From: a virus
DNA length: 47,789 nucleotides
Strand: one strand, 5' to 3'
Virus record (IMG/VR): IMGVR_UViG_3300010370_003461
Location: 1-47,789 of that record
Shown: positions 1 through 8,024 of the stretch, piece by piece
Layout: each line of letters opens with the position of its first letter
Numbering within the stretch: position 1 is the first letter of the stretch
Notes under the pieces: model-generated
The model's database searches: none
What the model was told of the DNA's origin: nothing
What the model saw: only the letters and a program-made list of their open reading frames with translations
Made by a program: the position numbers and the translations under genes

Positions 1-405
1 ACAACTAAAAATGATTTAAGAAATAACAGAGTAAATTTCTTTGTAAATTATACTCCAAGATTTTTGGGATCAGATTTGGTTGGAGCAACATATTCAGCTA
101 GTGCAACCACAGTAAATGATAGAGTTGGACCTGCAAGAATGAAAGCAGTTCTAACTAATAAGTTGAATGAAATAGGCCTCAAGTATTCGTTTGAAATAAA
201 CAATGCATCTACAAGAGATGCAGTTACTTCAGAAATACAAACAGCACTTGAACCTTATGCTGCATATCTTGATACAACAAGAACGCAGATTATATGTGAT
301 GGAAGCAATAATACAGACAATTCAAGTCAATTGAATATTAGCGTAATAGTAAAACCTCTATTGAGCATAGATTCATTCGTAATTGACCTAACCTTCACAC
401 AATAA
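1..405 (+). CDS. gp18: Tail sheath protein, C-terminal part (partial, 5' end outside window)
   Basis: The frame is open from base 1 to the TAA at 403-405, so only about 134 C-terminal residues are present; an internal TTG at 64 is not the start. The visible part has an N-N-R-V-N-F-F-V run, a P-R-F-L-G segment and a C-terminal strand-rich end (IVKPLLSIDSFVIDLTF). This resembles the C-terminal domain of T4-type sheath proteins, where the last strands contact the tube and the next ring. Position is the strongest support: the next genes are tail tube, then portal, the T4 order 18-19-20. The stop overlaps the next ATG by one base. A different baseplate or sheath-like protein cannot be excluded from this fragment. 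Confidence 0.6.
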   Translation, partial: TTKNDLRNNRVNFFVNYTPRFLGSDLVGATYSASATTVNDRVGPARMKAVLTNKLNEIGLKYSFEINNASTRDAVTSEIQTALEPYAAYLDTTRTQIICDGSNNTDNSSQLNISVIVKPLLSIDSFVIDLTFTQ

Positions 406-962
406 TGCCAAATAATTCAATCATAGATTTTAAAAATGCCTTTAAGGGCGGAAGTAGACCAAATAGGTTTAAAGTTGTACCAACATGGCCAACGGGCATA
501 TCACCACCAACCGATGATGGTACATTTAAAATTATTTCAGCATCGTTACCACAAGCAAAAGTAAATACAATTGGTGTTCCTTACAGAGGAAGAACCATAA
601 CTTTTGCTGGTGATCGCTCGTATGCTCCTTGGTTAGTTGGAGTTTATGATGATAATAATGCAAATGGATTGTGGAAAGCTTTTCACCAATGGAAAGAAGA
701 TTTAGACGGCCACAGAACCCACGAAGTTCAGAGAAATGATTTTGGCTATGATACCCTTCAAACAACGTGGACTGTCCATCAATATGATATTAATGGAACA
801 AATACAGTTAGAACAATAAGATTATTTAGATGTTGGCCCAGTGTAATAGGTGAAATAAATCTGAATATGGGAGAAAATAACTTTGTTGCATTTAATATCT
901 CTTTAACTTTTGATTATATGCACATTACAGATGGTTTAAGAACAACCACCGGAGGAATCTAA
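405..962 (+). CDS. gp19: Tail tube protein, gp19 family (copy 1)
   Basis: 185 residues, close to the 163 of T4 gp19. The N-terminus (F-K-N-A-F-K-G-G-S-R-P-N-R-F) and the C-terminal block with R-C-W-P-S, N-L-N-M-G-E-N-N and a final F-N-I-S-L-T-F-D-Y strand are typical of the gp19 tail-tube family, which polymerises as hexameric rings inside the sheath. The ATG overlaps the sheath stop by one base and the next gene starts one base after this stop, so the three are probably co-translated. A second, related copy follows directly. Which of the two is the bulk tube subunit cannot be told from sequence; one could be an initiator or terminator ring protein. Confidence 0.8.
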   Translation: MPNNSIIDFKNAFKGGSRPNRFKVVPTWPTGISPPTDDGTFKIISASLPQAKVNTIGVPYRGRTITFAGDRSYAPWLVGVYDDNNANGLWKAFHQWKEDLDGHRTHEVQRNDFGYDTLQTTWTVHQYDINGTNTVRTIRLFRCWPSVIGEINLNMGENNFVAFNISLTFDYMHITDGLRTTTGGI

Positions 963-963
963 T

Positions 964-1536
964 ATGCTAAACATATTTAAAACAAAATTTAACGGTGGAA
1001 CACGTTCAAACAGATTTGAAGTTACAGGTAATATCCCAACTGGTGGAAGTTTAACAAAATTTCATATTAGATCTACAATTATTCCACAGCTAACCAGTAC
1101 CACAATAGAATATTCTTATTTTGGAAGAAAATTTTATTATCCAGGTGAAAAACAATATTCAACTTGGTCATTCAATGTTTTAGATGATAATCCCAAAAAT
1201 CCAAGTTCCATAGAAAACTTATGGTCTATGTTCCACTCTTGGCAAAATAGAATAAATCAACATGAAACAAATAGATCATTTGATTTAAACAATACCCAAA
1301 ATAGCTATAAGGCAGACTCTTGGAGAATTAGACATTTAAATTTAAATGATGATGGTGCACCACTAAAAGAGTTTGTTATGCATGGTTGCTGGCCCACATC
1401 GGTGGAACCGTTACCATTAAACATGGGATCTAATAACTTGTTAAATAGTTTTAACGTTATTATGGTTTTTGACCATATTGAATTGTACAGTGGAGGTGGA
1501 ACTTCTAGTGGCTCCACAAGAATAACAAGGACTTAA
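964..1536 (+). CDS. Tail tube protein, gp19 family (copy 2)
   Basis: 190 residues, clearly paralogous to the preceding gene. It shares the N-terminal K-x-x-F-x-G-G-x-R-S-N-R-F block, the G-C-W-P-T segment, the L-N-M-G-S-N-N segment and a terminal F-N-V-I-M-V-F-D-H strand. It starts one base after the preceding TAA. The two sequences have diverged strongly between these blocks, so this is an old duplication and not a recent repeat. It may form the main tube or a specialised ring such as a tail terminator-proximal layer. The C-terminus adds a Ser/Thr/Gly-rich extension missing from copy 1. Confidence 0.75.
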   Translation: MLNIFKTKFNGGTRSNRFEVTGNIPTGGSLTKFHIRSTIIPQLTSTTIEYSYFGRKFYYPGEKQYSTWSFNVLDDNPKNPSSIENLWSMFHSWQNRINQHETNRSFDLNNTQNSYKADSWRIRHLNLNDDGAPLKEFVMHGCWPTSVEPLPLNMGSNNLLNSFNVIMVFDHIELYSGGGTSSGSTRITRT

Positions 1537-1540
1537 TATT

Positions 1541-3100
1541 ATGGAAATTGAAGTGTTTGGATTTCAGTTTGGTCAACAAAAACAAACCAAACAACAAAGT
1601 GAAACAAAGTCTCTACAAGCATTTGCTGCACCTGAAGTTTTTGATGGAACTGTAACAGTAGAAGCTGGTGGTTTTTTTGGCACAGCTTTAGATTATGCAT
1701 CAAATCTTAGAGATGAAAGTGCTTCTGTAGTACAATACAGAAACATGTCTATATATCCAGAAGTCGATAACGCTATCGATGAAATTGTAAATGCTTCAAT
1801 TGTAAGCGGAACACAAAATAGACCAGTAAAATTAAATTTAGATGAACTTCCTCTTTCAGACTCAATAAAAACAAAAATTTATAGAGAATTTGATAGAGTT
1901 CTTTATCTATTAGATTTTAATAGTAAATCATACGAAATTTTTAGAAGATGGTATATCGACTCTAAAGTTTTTTATAATTTAGTTATTAATAAAGATTTAC
2001 CAACCGAGGGCATTCAAGAGGTAATACCAATTGATCCCATGAAAATAAAGAAGGTAAGAAAACTCAAAAAAGAAATGGAAAAAGTCGAAGGACAATCCAT
2101 TTCTTTGATTAAAGATATTGAAGAATATTACCACTATACTAACACAGATAAAGAGAGCTACATGGTAACAGGCCCGGGTGGTCTTCACTTGTCTCTAGAC
2201 AGTGTTGTTTATGTCCCATCCGGTATCGTTGATTTAAATACAAAAAGAGTTTTGGGTTATCTGCACAAAGCAATTCGTCCACTTAACATGTTAAGACAAC
2301 TAGAAGATTCTCTTCTAGTTTACCGTGTTGCCAGAGCACCTGAAAGAAGAATTTTTTATGTAGACGTTGGTCAGTTACCAAAACAAAAGGCAGAGCAGTA
2401 CATGCGTGATATGATGAGCAGATTTAGAAATAAGCTCATCTACAATCAAGCTACTGGTGAAGTTCGTGATGAAAGAAATCATCTTTCAATTCTTGAAGAC
2501 TATTGGTTGCCCCGTCGTGAAGGATCCCGTGGAACAGAAATTGTTGCTCTACCAGGTGGTCAGGCAATGTCACAAATTGAAGACGTTGACTACTTCAAAA
2601 AGAAACTTTACAATTCTTTGAATGTCCCAATCAGTAGACTGACTTCAGAATCAACAGGTTTCAATATGGGAAGATCTGTTGAAATTACAAGAGAAGAAGT
2701 TAAGTTCTACAAGTTTATTGAACGTCTTCGCCATCAGTTTTCAAAATTATTCCTTGATATGTTGCGCGTGCAACTTCTCTTAAAAGGAGTTATGACAGAT
2801 AATGATTGGCATGCATTGAGATCAAACATCAAAGTAGTATTTAATACTGATAATTACTTCTGGGATTTGAAAGAATCTGAAATTCTTTCTGAGAGACTAA
2901 AAATGATTTCTTTTGTTGATCCGTATGTAGGTAAATACTTCTCAACAGAATATATCAGAAAGAACATTTTGAGACAGACTGAAGAAGATATGCAAATGAT
3001 GGATAAGGAAATGGAAGTCGATAGAGCTAGAATTAGGCAAGAAGAGATGGCAGCTTTGATGCAACAACAAGCAGCCGCAGGAGGGCAACCAGAGCAATGA
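1541..3100 (+). CDS. gp20: Portal vertex protein, gp20
   Basis: 519 residues, against 524 in T4 gp20. The portal is a dodecamer at one capsid vertex through which DNA is packaged and to which the tail attaches. Recognisable features are the early Y-P-E-V-D-N-A-I-D-E-I motif (about residue 71), the Y-R-V-A-R-A-P-E-R-R-I-F-Y-V-D-V-G block (about 262-278), the following R-N-K-L-I-Y-N segment and the F-N-M-G-R segment (about 375). These form the conserved core of T4-type portals. The C-terminus is an acidic and basic helix ending in a Gln/Ala-rich tail. Spacing is four bases after the tube gene, and the stop overlaps the next ATG (ATGA). Confidence 0.93.
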   Translation: MEIEVFGFQFGQQKQTKQQSETKSLQAFAAPEVFDGTVTVEAGGFFGTALDYASNLRDESASVVQYRNMSIYPEVDNAIDEIVNASIVSGTQNRPVKLNLDELPLSDSIKTKIYREFDRVLYLLDFNSKSYEIFRRWYIDSKVFYNLVINKDLPTEGIQEVIPIDPMKIKKVRKLKKEMEKVEGQSISLIKDIEEYYHYTNTDKESYMVTGPGGLHLSLDSVVYVPSGIVDLNTKRVLGYLHKAIRPLNMLRQLEDSLLVYRVARAPERRIFYVDVGQLPKQKAEQYMRDMMSRFRNKLIYNQATGEVRDERNHLSILEDYWLPRREGSRGTEIVALPGGQAMSQIEDVDYFKKKLYNSLNVPISRLTSESTGFNMGRSVEITREEVKFYKFIERLRHQFSKLFLDMLRVQLLLKGVMTDNDWHALRSNIKVVFNTDNYFWDLKESEILSERLKMISFVDPYVGKYFSTEYIRKNILRQTEEDMQMMDKEMEVDRARIRQEEMAALMQQQAAAGGQPEQ

Positions 3101-3510
3101 AAAATATAACACACACTCTTATAAAGCGTGGTTTAAATGAGCTTCTTGCTGAAAATGAATCTTATTTTAAGGAAAATGTTATTAAAACAATAACATTTAA
3201 ATTAAATGAATCAATCAAAGAAGTAAAAGGTAGCATACACAAAAATTTACTATTTACTCCAAAGTTTACAAAAAAGAATGATGATATTATAAAGTTTGTA
3301 AATTTTGTTGAAAACTTTATACCAGGAAAATATTCATTTAAAAATGGCATGAATATAAATATTTCAGATTCAGATATAGAAAAATTAAAAAAATTATTTG
3401 AATCATTGAGTCCAGAAAATAGACAGTTAATGGCAGAGACAATTTTTGAAAGCCCAGAATCATTGAAAGAACACATCAATTTTTCAAACAAAACTAAAGG
3501 AATTATATGA
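3097..3510 (+). CDS. Unknown protein in the prohead-core position
   Basis: 137 residues, rich in Lys, Glu, Phe and Asn, with no recognised motif or membrane segment. It overlaps the portal stop by four bases and its own stop overlaps the next ATG the same way, so it is translationally coupled inside the head operon. T4 has two small prohead-core genes (67 and 68) at this place between portal and protease. By position this could be an internal core or prohead protein, but sequence alone does not show homology. A late-expressed head-assembly role is an inference from context. Confidence 0.6.
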   Translation: MKNITHTLIKRGLNELLAENESYFKENVIKTITFKLNESIKEVKGSIHKNLLFTPKFTKKNDDIIKFVNFVENFIPGKYSFKNGMNINISDSDIEKLKKLFESLSPENRQLMAETIFESPESLKEHINFSNKTKGII

Positions 3511-3686
3511 AAAACGATATTAGACACATGATCAAGACTGCAATCGAAGAAGATGCTCTAAACTTCAAAGAACACACTTCAAAAGTTTTGTATGAAAAGG
3601 TTGGCAAAAAGTTAGACGAACAGTACAAAGTTGTATCAAACAAAGTATTCAAGGCACAAAATGAAGCTAATAACGGAACTAACTGA
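3507..3686 (+). CDS. Small prohead-core-like protein (59 aa)
   Basis: A short ORF starting at the ATG that overlaps the preceding TGA (ATGA at 3507-3510) and ending with TGA at 3684-3686, 26 bases inside the next gene. The predicted 59 residues are helical and charged, starting M-K-N-D-I-R-H-M-I-K and carrying a K-V-G-K-K-L-D-E-Q-Y segment. Short proteins of this style are common between portal and protease in T4-like phages and are usually taken as prohead core proteins (gp67/gp68 position). The coupled start and lack of other coding here make it likely real; its function is inferred from place only. Confidence 0.6.
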   Translation: MKNDIRHMIKTAIEEDALNFKEHTSKVLYEKVGKKLDEQYKVVSNKVFKAQNEANNGTN

Positions 3687-4305
3687 AGATATTAAATACG
3701 TCAAAGAAAACGTTGGCAATGGAGATAAACACTACTTCATTGAAGGCGTTTTCATGCAGTCAAATGTAAAGAATAAAAATGGTCGTATCTACCCACAGGG
3801 AACTCTCTTAAAAGAGTGCAAAAGATATATTAACGAATATGTTGATAAAGGTAGAGCTCTTGGTGAATTAAACCACCCAACAGGCCCAACAGTAAACCTT
3901 GACCGCGTTTCTCATATTGTTAAAGAACTAAGAGAAGATGGACATAATGTGTACGGTAAAGCAAAAGTTTTAGATACCCCAATGGGCAAAATTGTAAAAA
4001 ATCTTATCGATGAAGGTGCTCAACTTGGTGTTTCTACCCGTGGTATGGGATCTCTGAAAGCCAAAAATGGCTATCAAGAAGTACAAGAAGATTTTATGTT
4101 GGCTGCAATTGATATCGTAGCAGATCCTTCTGCGCCAAATGCATTTGTAAATGGTATCATGGAAGGTCGTGAATGGATTTTCCAAAACGGTATGTGGTCC
4201 GAAAGACAACATGAAGAAGCTAGACGATTGATTAAAAAATCTTCAAGCAGAAATTTAAATTCAAATATTGTTAAAATTTTTGAACAATACTTTAAGAATA
4301 TATGA
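3661..4305 (+). CDS. gp21: Prohead core protein protease, gp21
   Basis: 214 residues from the ATG at 3661 (T4 gp21 has 212). I prefer this start to the upstream alternative at 3631 because the family begins shortly before the Y-F-I-E-G-V-F-M-Q block. That block, the G-R-I-Y-P segment, the A-L-G-E-L-N-H-P segment with the likely catalytic His, and the L-G-V-S-T-R-G-M-G-S segment with the likely catalytic Ser all match T4 prohead protease. The enzyme cleaves scaffold, core proteins and the capsid precursor during maturation, mostly after Glu. Its start lies inside the small preceding ORF and its stop overlaps the next ATG. Confidence 0.93.
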   Translation: MKLITELTEDIKYVKENVGNGDKHYFIEGVFMQSNVKNKNGRIYPQGTLLKECKRYINEYVDKGRALGELNHPTGPTVNLDRVSHIVKELREDGHNVYGKAKVLDTPMGKIVKNLIDEGAQLGVSTRGMGSLKAKNGYQEVQEDFMLAAIDIVADPSAPNAFVNGIMEGREWIFQNGMWSERQHEEARRLIKKSSSRNLNSNIVKIFEQYFKNI

Positions 4306-4892
4306 TTAATATACCAACAGATACAAAATATTATCTAACGTCTTCTTTAAGATATAAGGCTGAAACAATTAAAGAAGACCGCGATATGTATGGTTTTGAT
4401 GAAAAATTTAAAGAAAATAAAGAAAGAGTGAGTCGAAATAAAGATTTCAATGCTCGGGTATCTGGCGGTGCCGGGTCTGGTGGAAGTGGTAAAGACGGAA
4501 GTAAAGTAGAAAATATAATGACAGGTGAAATGGGAGCGGGAGATGTAGCAGGCGCTGCCGCAATGTATGGTGGTGGAATGCTTGGTTCTTTGTTTGGAAA
4601 AGACTTAGCAAAGGCCACAAAAATTGCAGGACTAGGTGTTGCAAGAAAATTTGCTCCAGGTGGAATTGGAAGACTCGCTGGAAAAGTTGGCGCAGATTTG
4701 GCTACCAATATTGTTGACAGTCTAACAGGACAGCTTGTAAAGTTATCTGGTTATGATTTTGTAAACAAAAATTTGGGAAATATAGCAGACGAGCAAATGC
4801 ACAATATTATGCAGGGCTATGGTAAAAAATCATTTGTTATACCAAAAACAAGATCTTTTTTACCAAGATCTAAGAAAGAAAGAACTACGTAA
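4302..4892 (+). CDS. Unknown Gly/Ala-rich head-operon protein
   Basis: 196 residues beginning at the ATG that overlaps the protease stop (ATGA). The N-terminal 55 residues are charged. A Gly/Ser linker follows (about 53-68), then a Gly/Ala-rich, weakly hydrophobic middle (about 75-140) and a basic C-terminus ending S-K-K-E-R. The middle resembles amphipathic, glycine-zipper-like segments but no convincing membrane helix is seen. It sits between protease and scaffold, where T4 has no gene, so it is probably a head-associated or ejected internal protein. I do not recognise the family. Confidence 0.65.
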   Translation: MINIPTDTKYYLTSSLRYKAETIKEDRDMYGFDEKFKENKERVSRNKDFNARVSGGAGSGGSGKDGSKVENIMTGEMGAGDVAGAAAMYGGGMLGSLFGKDLAKATKIAGLGVARKFAPGGIGRLAGKVGADLATNIVDSLTGQLVKLSGYDFVNKNLGNIADEQMHNIMQGYGKKSFVIPKTRSFLPRSKKERTT

Positions 4893-4903
4893 AAAAAATT
4901 AGG

Positions 4904-4911
4904 TATAAATA
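4904..4911 (+). promoter_or_regulatory. T4-type late promoter box (TATAAATA)
   Basis: Exact match to the T4 late promoter consensus TATAAATA in the short gap before the scaffold gene. Transcription would begin around 4917, leaving a leader of about 23 bases with AAAGGAT before the ATG at 4940. The gp55 sigma and gp45 clamp that use such boxes in T4 are both encoded in this window. Confidence 0.75.
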
Positions 4912-4939
4912 TTTACAATCAATAAAGGATCCTTTGATT

Positions 4940-5944
4940 ATGAAAACTAACAATAAAAGAACAATTTCTGAAGCCGCTGCCGAAGCCATGGGCTTGGGCA
5001 CAGGCGACTACGATACATCTGGTCGTGGTTCTATTGACGGTACTGGAAAGGGCCCAGTTGTGCCAACACCAGTAGTAACAGGCGCACCCGCAATTACATC
5101 TGGAGTTCCGGGTGGTGGTGCAGCAGCCCCTGCTCCAATGGCAGGTGGTTCTCAAACAGAAGAAGCTGAAGAAACAGAAGAAACCGAAGAGGAATCCGAA
5201 GTTCAAGAAGAAGCCAGACAACAATTCCGCAACGCATTGGTATCTTTGCTAGGTGAAGATGTCGATGAAGACCTAGTTGTAAAACTAGAAGGAATTTTTG
5301 AAGCAGCTGTTACAGAAAGAGTTGAACAAACAGTTTCAACAATTGTTGAGGGGGTTGATGAAAACGTCAAGACATACCTTGATAATGTAACAGAAGCCTT
5401 GGTTGAAAAGGTCGATGACTACTTGGATTATGTTGTTGAAGAATGGATGCAAGAAAATGCTGTTTCCGTTGAACAAGGAATCAAGACACAGATTGCAGAA
5501 AACTTCATCACAGGTCTAAAAGATCTTTTTGAAAATCACTATATTGATGTTCCAAGTGAAAAATACAATGTCTTGGACGAACTCTATGCTGAAAATAGAG
5601 AGCTCCAAAACAAACTTAATGAAGCTATTAAGCACAATATTGAACTTGGAAAAGAAGTTTCACTAACAGAGTGTGCAGGAATTTTTGTTGCAGAAACAAG
5701 AGATTTGGCAGACACACAAGTTGCTAAACTTCAATCTTTGATGGAAAACGTTTCTTTTGGTTCGCCAGAAGAATACAGACAAAAATTGTCTGCAATCAAA
5801 GAAAATTACATTAATGGAACAAAAGCAGCTGCTCCAGCAAGAATCGCTGAGCCAGAGCAAACTTTTGCCTCAGTCAAAACAAACCCAACTACCCTCGTTG
5901 AGAGCTATGTTGGAGCTTTAGGTCGCTTAAATAAGAAGATTTAA
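4940..5944 (+). CDS. gp22: Prohead scaffold (core) protein, gp22
   Basis: 334 residues from the ATG at 4940, preceded by AAAGGAT; the TTG two codons upstream is less likely. Residues about 1-75 are Gly/Pro/Ala-rich and disordered, followed by a very acidic Glu run (about 73-95) and long helical, coiled-coil-like segments rich in Glu, Val and Leu. This profile, and the place between protease gp21 and capsid gp23, identify the scaffold that fills the prohead and is digested by gp21. Sequence conservation of scaffolds is low, so the call rests on composition and order. A T4-type late promoter precedes it. Confidence 0.82.
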   Translation: MKTNNKRTISEAAAEAMGLGTGDYDTSGRGSIDGTGKGPVVPTPVVTGAPAITSGVPGGGAAAPAPMAGGSQTEEAEETEETEEESEVQEEARQQFRNALVSLLGEDVDEDLVVKLEGIFEAAVTERVEQTVSTIVEGVDENVKTYLDNVTEALVEKVDDYLDYVVEEWMQENAVSVEQGIKTQIAENFITGLKDLFENHYIDVPSEKYNVLDELYAENRELQNKLNEAIKHNIELGKEVSLTECAGIFVAETRDLADTQVAKLQSLMENVSFGSPEEYRQKLSAIKENYINGTKAAAPARIAEPEQTFASVKTNPTTLVESYVGALGRLNKKI

Positions 5945-5947
5945 TTT

Positions 5948-5955
5948 TCTAAATA
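5948..5955 (+). promoter_or_regulatory. Candidate late promoter box before the capsid gene (TCTAAATA)
   Basis: TCTAAATA lies four bases after the scaffold stop and upstream of the CAGGAGAT ribosome site of the capsid gene. The same 8-mer occurs at 31409 and 43297, each time just before a virion gene, so it may be a variant late promoter of this phage. It differs from T4 TATAAATA at two positions; function is inferred. Confidence 0.45.
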
Positions 5956-5983
5956 ATTTTAACTCACAGGAGATACTTTTAAA

Positions 5984-7423
5984 ATGCAATTTGCAGAAAA
6001 CACACCATATGACGTATTAACCGAGAAGTGGGACCCCGTGCTCGGTCACGAGGCTCTTCCTTCTATCCAAGATGACTACCGTAAGAAAGTTACAGCAGTT
6101 CTTTTGGAGAACCAAGAACAAGCTCTTCGTTCTCAATATCTAACCGAGACCATGAGCTCCAACAACCTCGGAATGCCACAATCATTCAGCAATACACCAA
6201 ATGTTGCTGGTTATGATCCAGTGCTTATTTCCTTGGTTCGTCGTTCCATGCCAAACTTGATGGCTTATGATATCTGTGGCGTTCAACCAATGACCGCTCC
6301 AACAGGTCTAATCTTTGCCATGCGTTCACAATATCAAGTTAAGGGCCAAGCTGAATCTAGCTATGCTAATTCAGTTGAAGCAATGTTCCAAGAGCCACAA
6401 CCAAGCTTTGGTGGTTCTGGTTGGACACTTGGTTCAACATTCGCAGCTTCCAGAGGTTTGTCTGCTGCATGGAATTACACAGATGGTGTTAAGCCAGGAA
6501 CTGTTCAAGATATTCGTGGTATCTTGACAAACTATGGTGAAGGTATTGGAAATAACCCACTCGGCGTCTGTGCTGCACAGGGGCCTGGATTATTGTATCA
6601 AACCAACCCAACATATGCTAACTGGAATCAGATGGCATTCTCTATCGACCGCGTTGCAGTACAAGCCCGTACACGCGCAATGTCCAGCAACTACACAGTT
6701 GAATTGGCACAAGATCTCAAGGCCGTCCACGGTCTAGATGCTGAAGCCGAACTCGCTAACTTGCTCAGCACAGAAATTCTTGCTGAAATCAACCGCGAGA
6801 TCGTCAAGACAATTTACTTTGTTGCTAAGACTGGTTCGCAACAACGCGATCTAAATGCAGGTGGAGAATACGATTTGGATATTGATTCTGATGGTCGTTG
6901 GTCAGCAGAACGTTTCCGTGGTTTGAGCTTCCAAATTGAGCGCGAGTGCAATTATATCGCTAAGGAAACTCGTCGTGGCCGTGGAAACTTCATCATCTGC
7001 GACAGCGATACAGCTTCGGCTCTTGCCATGTCTGGCTTCATGAGCCTCAGCCCAGCCATTGCTCCTCAACTAAACGTTGATGATACACAAAGCACCTTTG
7101 CTGGTGTAATCAATGGCAAGATTCGCGTCTATATCGATCCATATAGTCCAGCAGGATACAACTTCTTCGTTGCTGGCTATAAGGGCGAGTCGCCATATGA
7201 TGCAGGTTTGTTCTACTGCCCATACGTTCCACTACAAATGGTCCGCGCCGTTGATCCAAATACTTTCCAACCAAGAATTGGATTCAAGACACGTTATGGA
7301 GTTGTTGCAAACCCATACGTTCTAAACAGCAACAGCGTACCAGACGGTGAAGCTCTCACAACAGGGCTAAACCAATACTACCGCTTCACAGCTGTAAAGA
7401 ACCTCCACGGTAACACACTCTGA
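5984..7423 (+). CDS. gp23: Major capsid protein, gp23
   Basis: 479 residues (T4 gp23 precursor 521) with the HK97-like T4 capsid signature: R-R-S-M-P-N-L-M-A-Y-D near 83, the Q-P-M-T-A-P-T-G-L-I-F-A-M-R block near 101, K-A-R-T/V-Q-A-R-T-R-A-type residues near 226-233, and T-E-I-L-A-E-I-N-R-E near 264. A likely protease site is L-T-E at 53-55, fitting the T4 prohead protease preference for cleavage after Glu two residues beyond Leu or Ile. A strong ribosome site (CAGGAGAT, 5967-5974) and more codon-optimised, GC-richer coding than its neighbours fit very high expression. A terminator follows. Confidence 0.96.
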   Translation: MQFAENTPYDVLTEKWDPVLGHEALPSIQDDYRKKVTAVLLENQEQALRSQYLTETMSSNNLGMPQSFSNTPNVAGYDPVLISLVRRSMPNLMAYDICGVQPMTAPTGLIFAMRSQYQVKGQAESSYANSVEAMFQEPQPSFGGSGWTLGSTFAASRGLSAAWNYTDGVKPGTVQDIRGILTNYGEGIGNNPLGVCAAQGPGLLYQTNPTYANWNQMAFSIDRVAVQARTRAMSSNYTVELAQDLKAVHGLDAEAELANLLSTEILAEINREIVKTIYFVAKTGSQQRDLNAGGEYDLDIDSDGRWSAERFRGLSFQIERECNYIAKETRRGRGNFIICDSDTASALAMSGFMSLSPAIAPQLNVDDTQSTFAGVINGKIRVYIDPYSPAGYNFFVAGYKGESPYDAGLFYCPYVPLQMVRAVDPNTFQPRIGFKTRYGVVANPYVLNSNSVPDGEALTTGLNQYYRFTAVKNLHGNTL

Positions 7424-7447
7424 TAGAGTAGTATAAATTAAAATTCG

Positions 7448-7482
7448 AAAACCTCCCGAGTAATCGGGAGGTTTTTGTTTTT
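7448..7482 (+). terminator. Rho-independent terminator after the capsid gene
   Basis: A perfect 9-bp GC-rich stem (ACCTCCCGA at 7451-7459, TCGGGAGGT at 7464-7472) with a GTAA tetraloop, extended by three A-T pairs and followed by a T-rich run to 7482. It would end the abundant capsid transcript. Confidence 0.92.
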
Positions 7483-7483
7483 C

Positions 7484-7491
7484 CATAAATA
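7484..7491 (+). promoter_or_regulatory. Candidate late promoter box (CATAAATA)
   Basis: CATAAATA lies directly behind the capsid terminator and before the next ATG at 7497. It is one base off the T4 consensus TATAAATA and recurs at 45131. By T4 spacing the transcript would start almost at the ATG, so the mRNA could be leaderless. Confidence 0.5.
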
Positions 7492-7496
7492 TTTTT

Positions 7497-8024
7497 ATGG
7501 CAGACTGTACAGAAAATTTAAATCCTCTTTATAATAATTACTTTCAACTATTCTTTGGGCGTGGAACGAAACGAATGGAATTAATGTGCCAAAAGGTGAG
7601 TCTGCCTGGTATTTCTATCGGAGATCAACCACAACCAACAACGCTGGGAACAACTATTCCAGTTCCAACTTTAGGTATTCAATTTGAACCTCTAACCGTA
7701 GAATTTATAGTAGATAGTGAGTTAAAAAATTGGAAAAGCCTATATTCATGGATACGAAATGTTACAAATATTAAAGATGCGACTAGCCATAATTTAGATT
7801 ATGAAGATTGGCATCACCAAGCCACATTAAATTTGTATAGTGCAACAGATAAATGCAGCCCAACATCAATATATTTTTGGCATATAATTCCAATTTCTCT
7901 AACTGGAATGTTGTTTCGATCAGATAGTGCAGATGCTTTACCACAGTCTGCGACTTGTAAATTTAAATATTCACATTACACAATAAGCCCAGACGCACCC
8001 ACAAATTTAAAAAATTCAATTTAA
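7497..8024 (+). CDS. Tail tube-like protein, gp19 family (copy 3)
   Basis: 175 residues, distantly resembling the gp19 tail-tube fold: an N-terminal N-x-Y-F-Q-L-F-F-G-R-G block, a central F-E-P-L-T-V-E-F-I-V-D-S-E segment followed by N-W-K-S-L-Y-S-W-I-R, and a C-terminal C-K-F-K-Y-S-H-Y strand. Such proteins in T4-like phages are usually tail tube or tube-initiation (baseplate) subunits. It has its own terminator-promoter gap upstream and no clear ribosome site. Its stop codon shares the palindrome TTAA with the stop of the opposite-strand gene. Confidence 0.65.
   Translation: MADCTENLNPLYNNYFQLFFGRGTKRMELMCQKVSLPGISIGDQPQPTTLGTTIPVPTLGIQFEPLTVEFIVDSELKNWKSLYSWIRNVTNIKDATSHNLDYEDWHHQATLNLYSATDKCSPTSIYFWHIIPISLTGMLFRSDSADALPQSATCKFKYSHYTISPDAPTNLKNSI

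Noticed and set aside
3631-3660. Upstream start for the protease gene
   Set aside because: The residues encoded upstream lie inside the preceding 59-residue ORF and do not match the family; ATG 3661 fits gp21 length.
7432-7439. TATAAATT as a late promoter behind the capsid gene
   Set aside because: It would drive transcription straight into the terminator at 7448.
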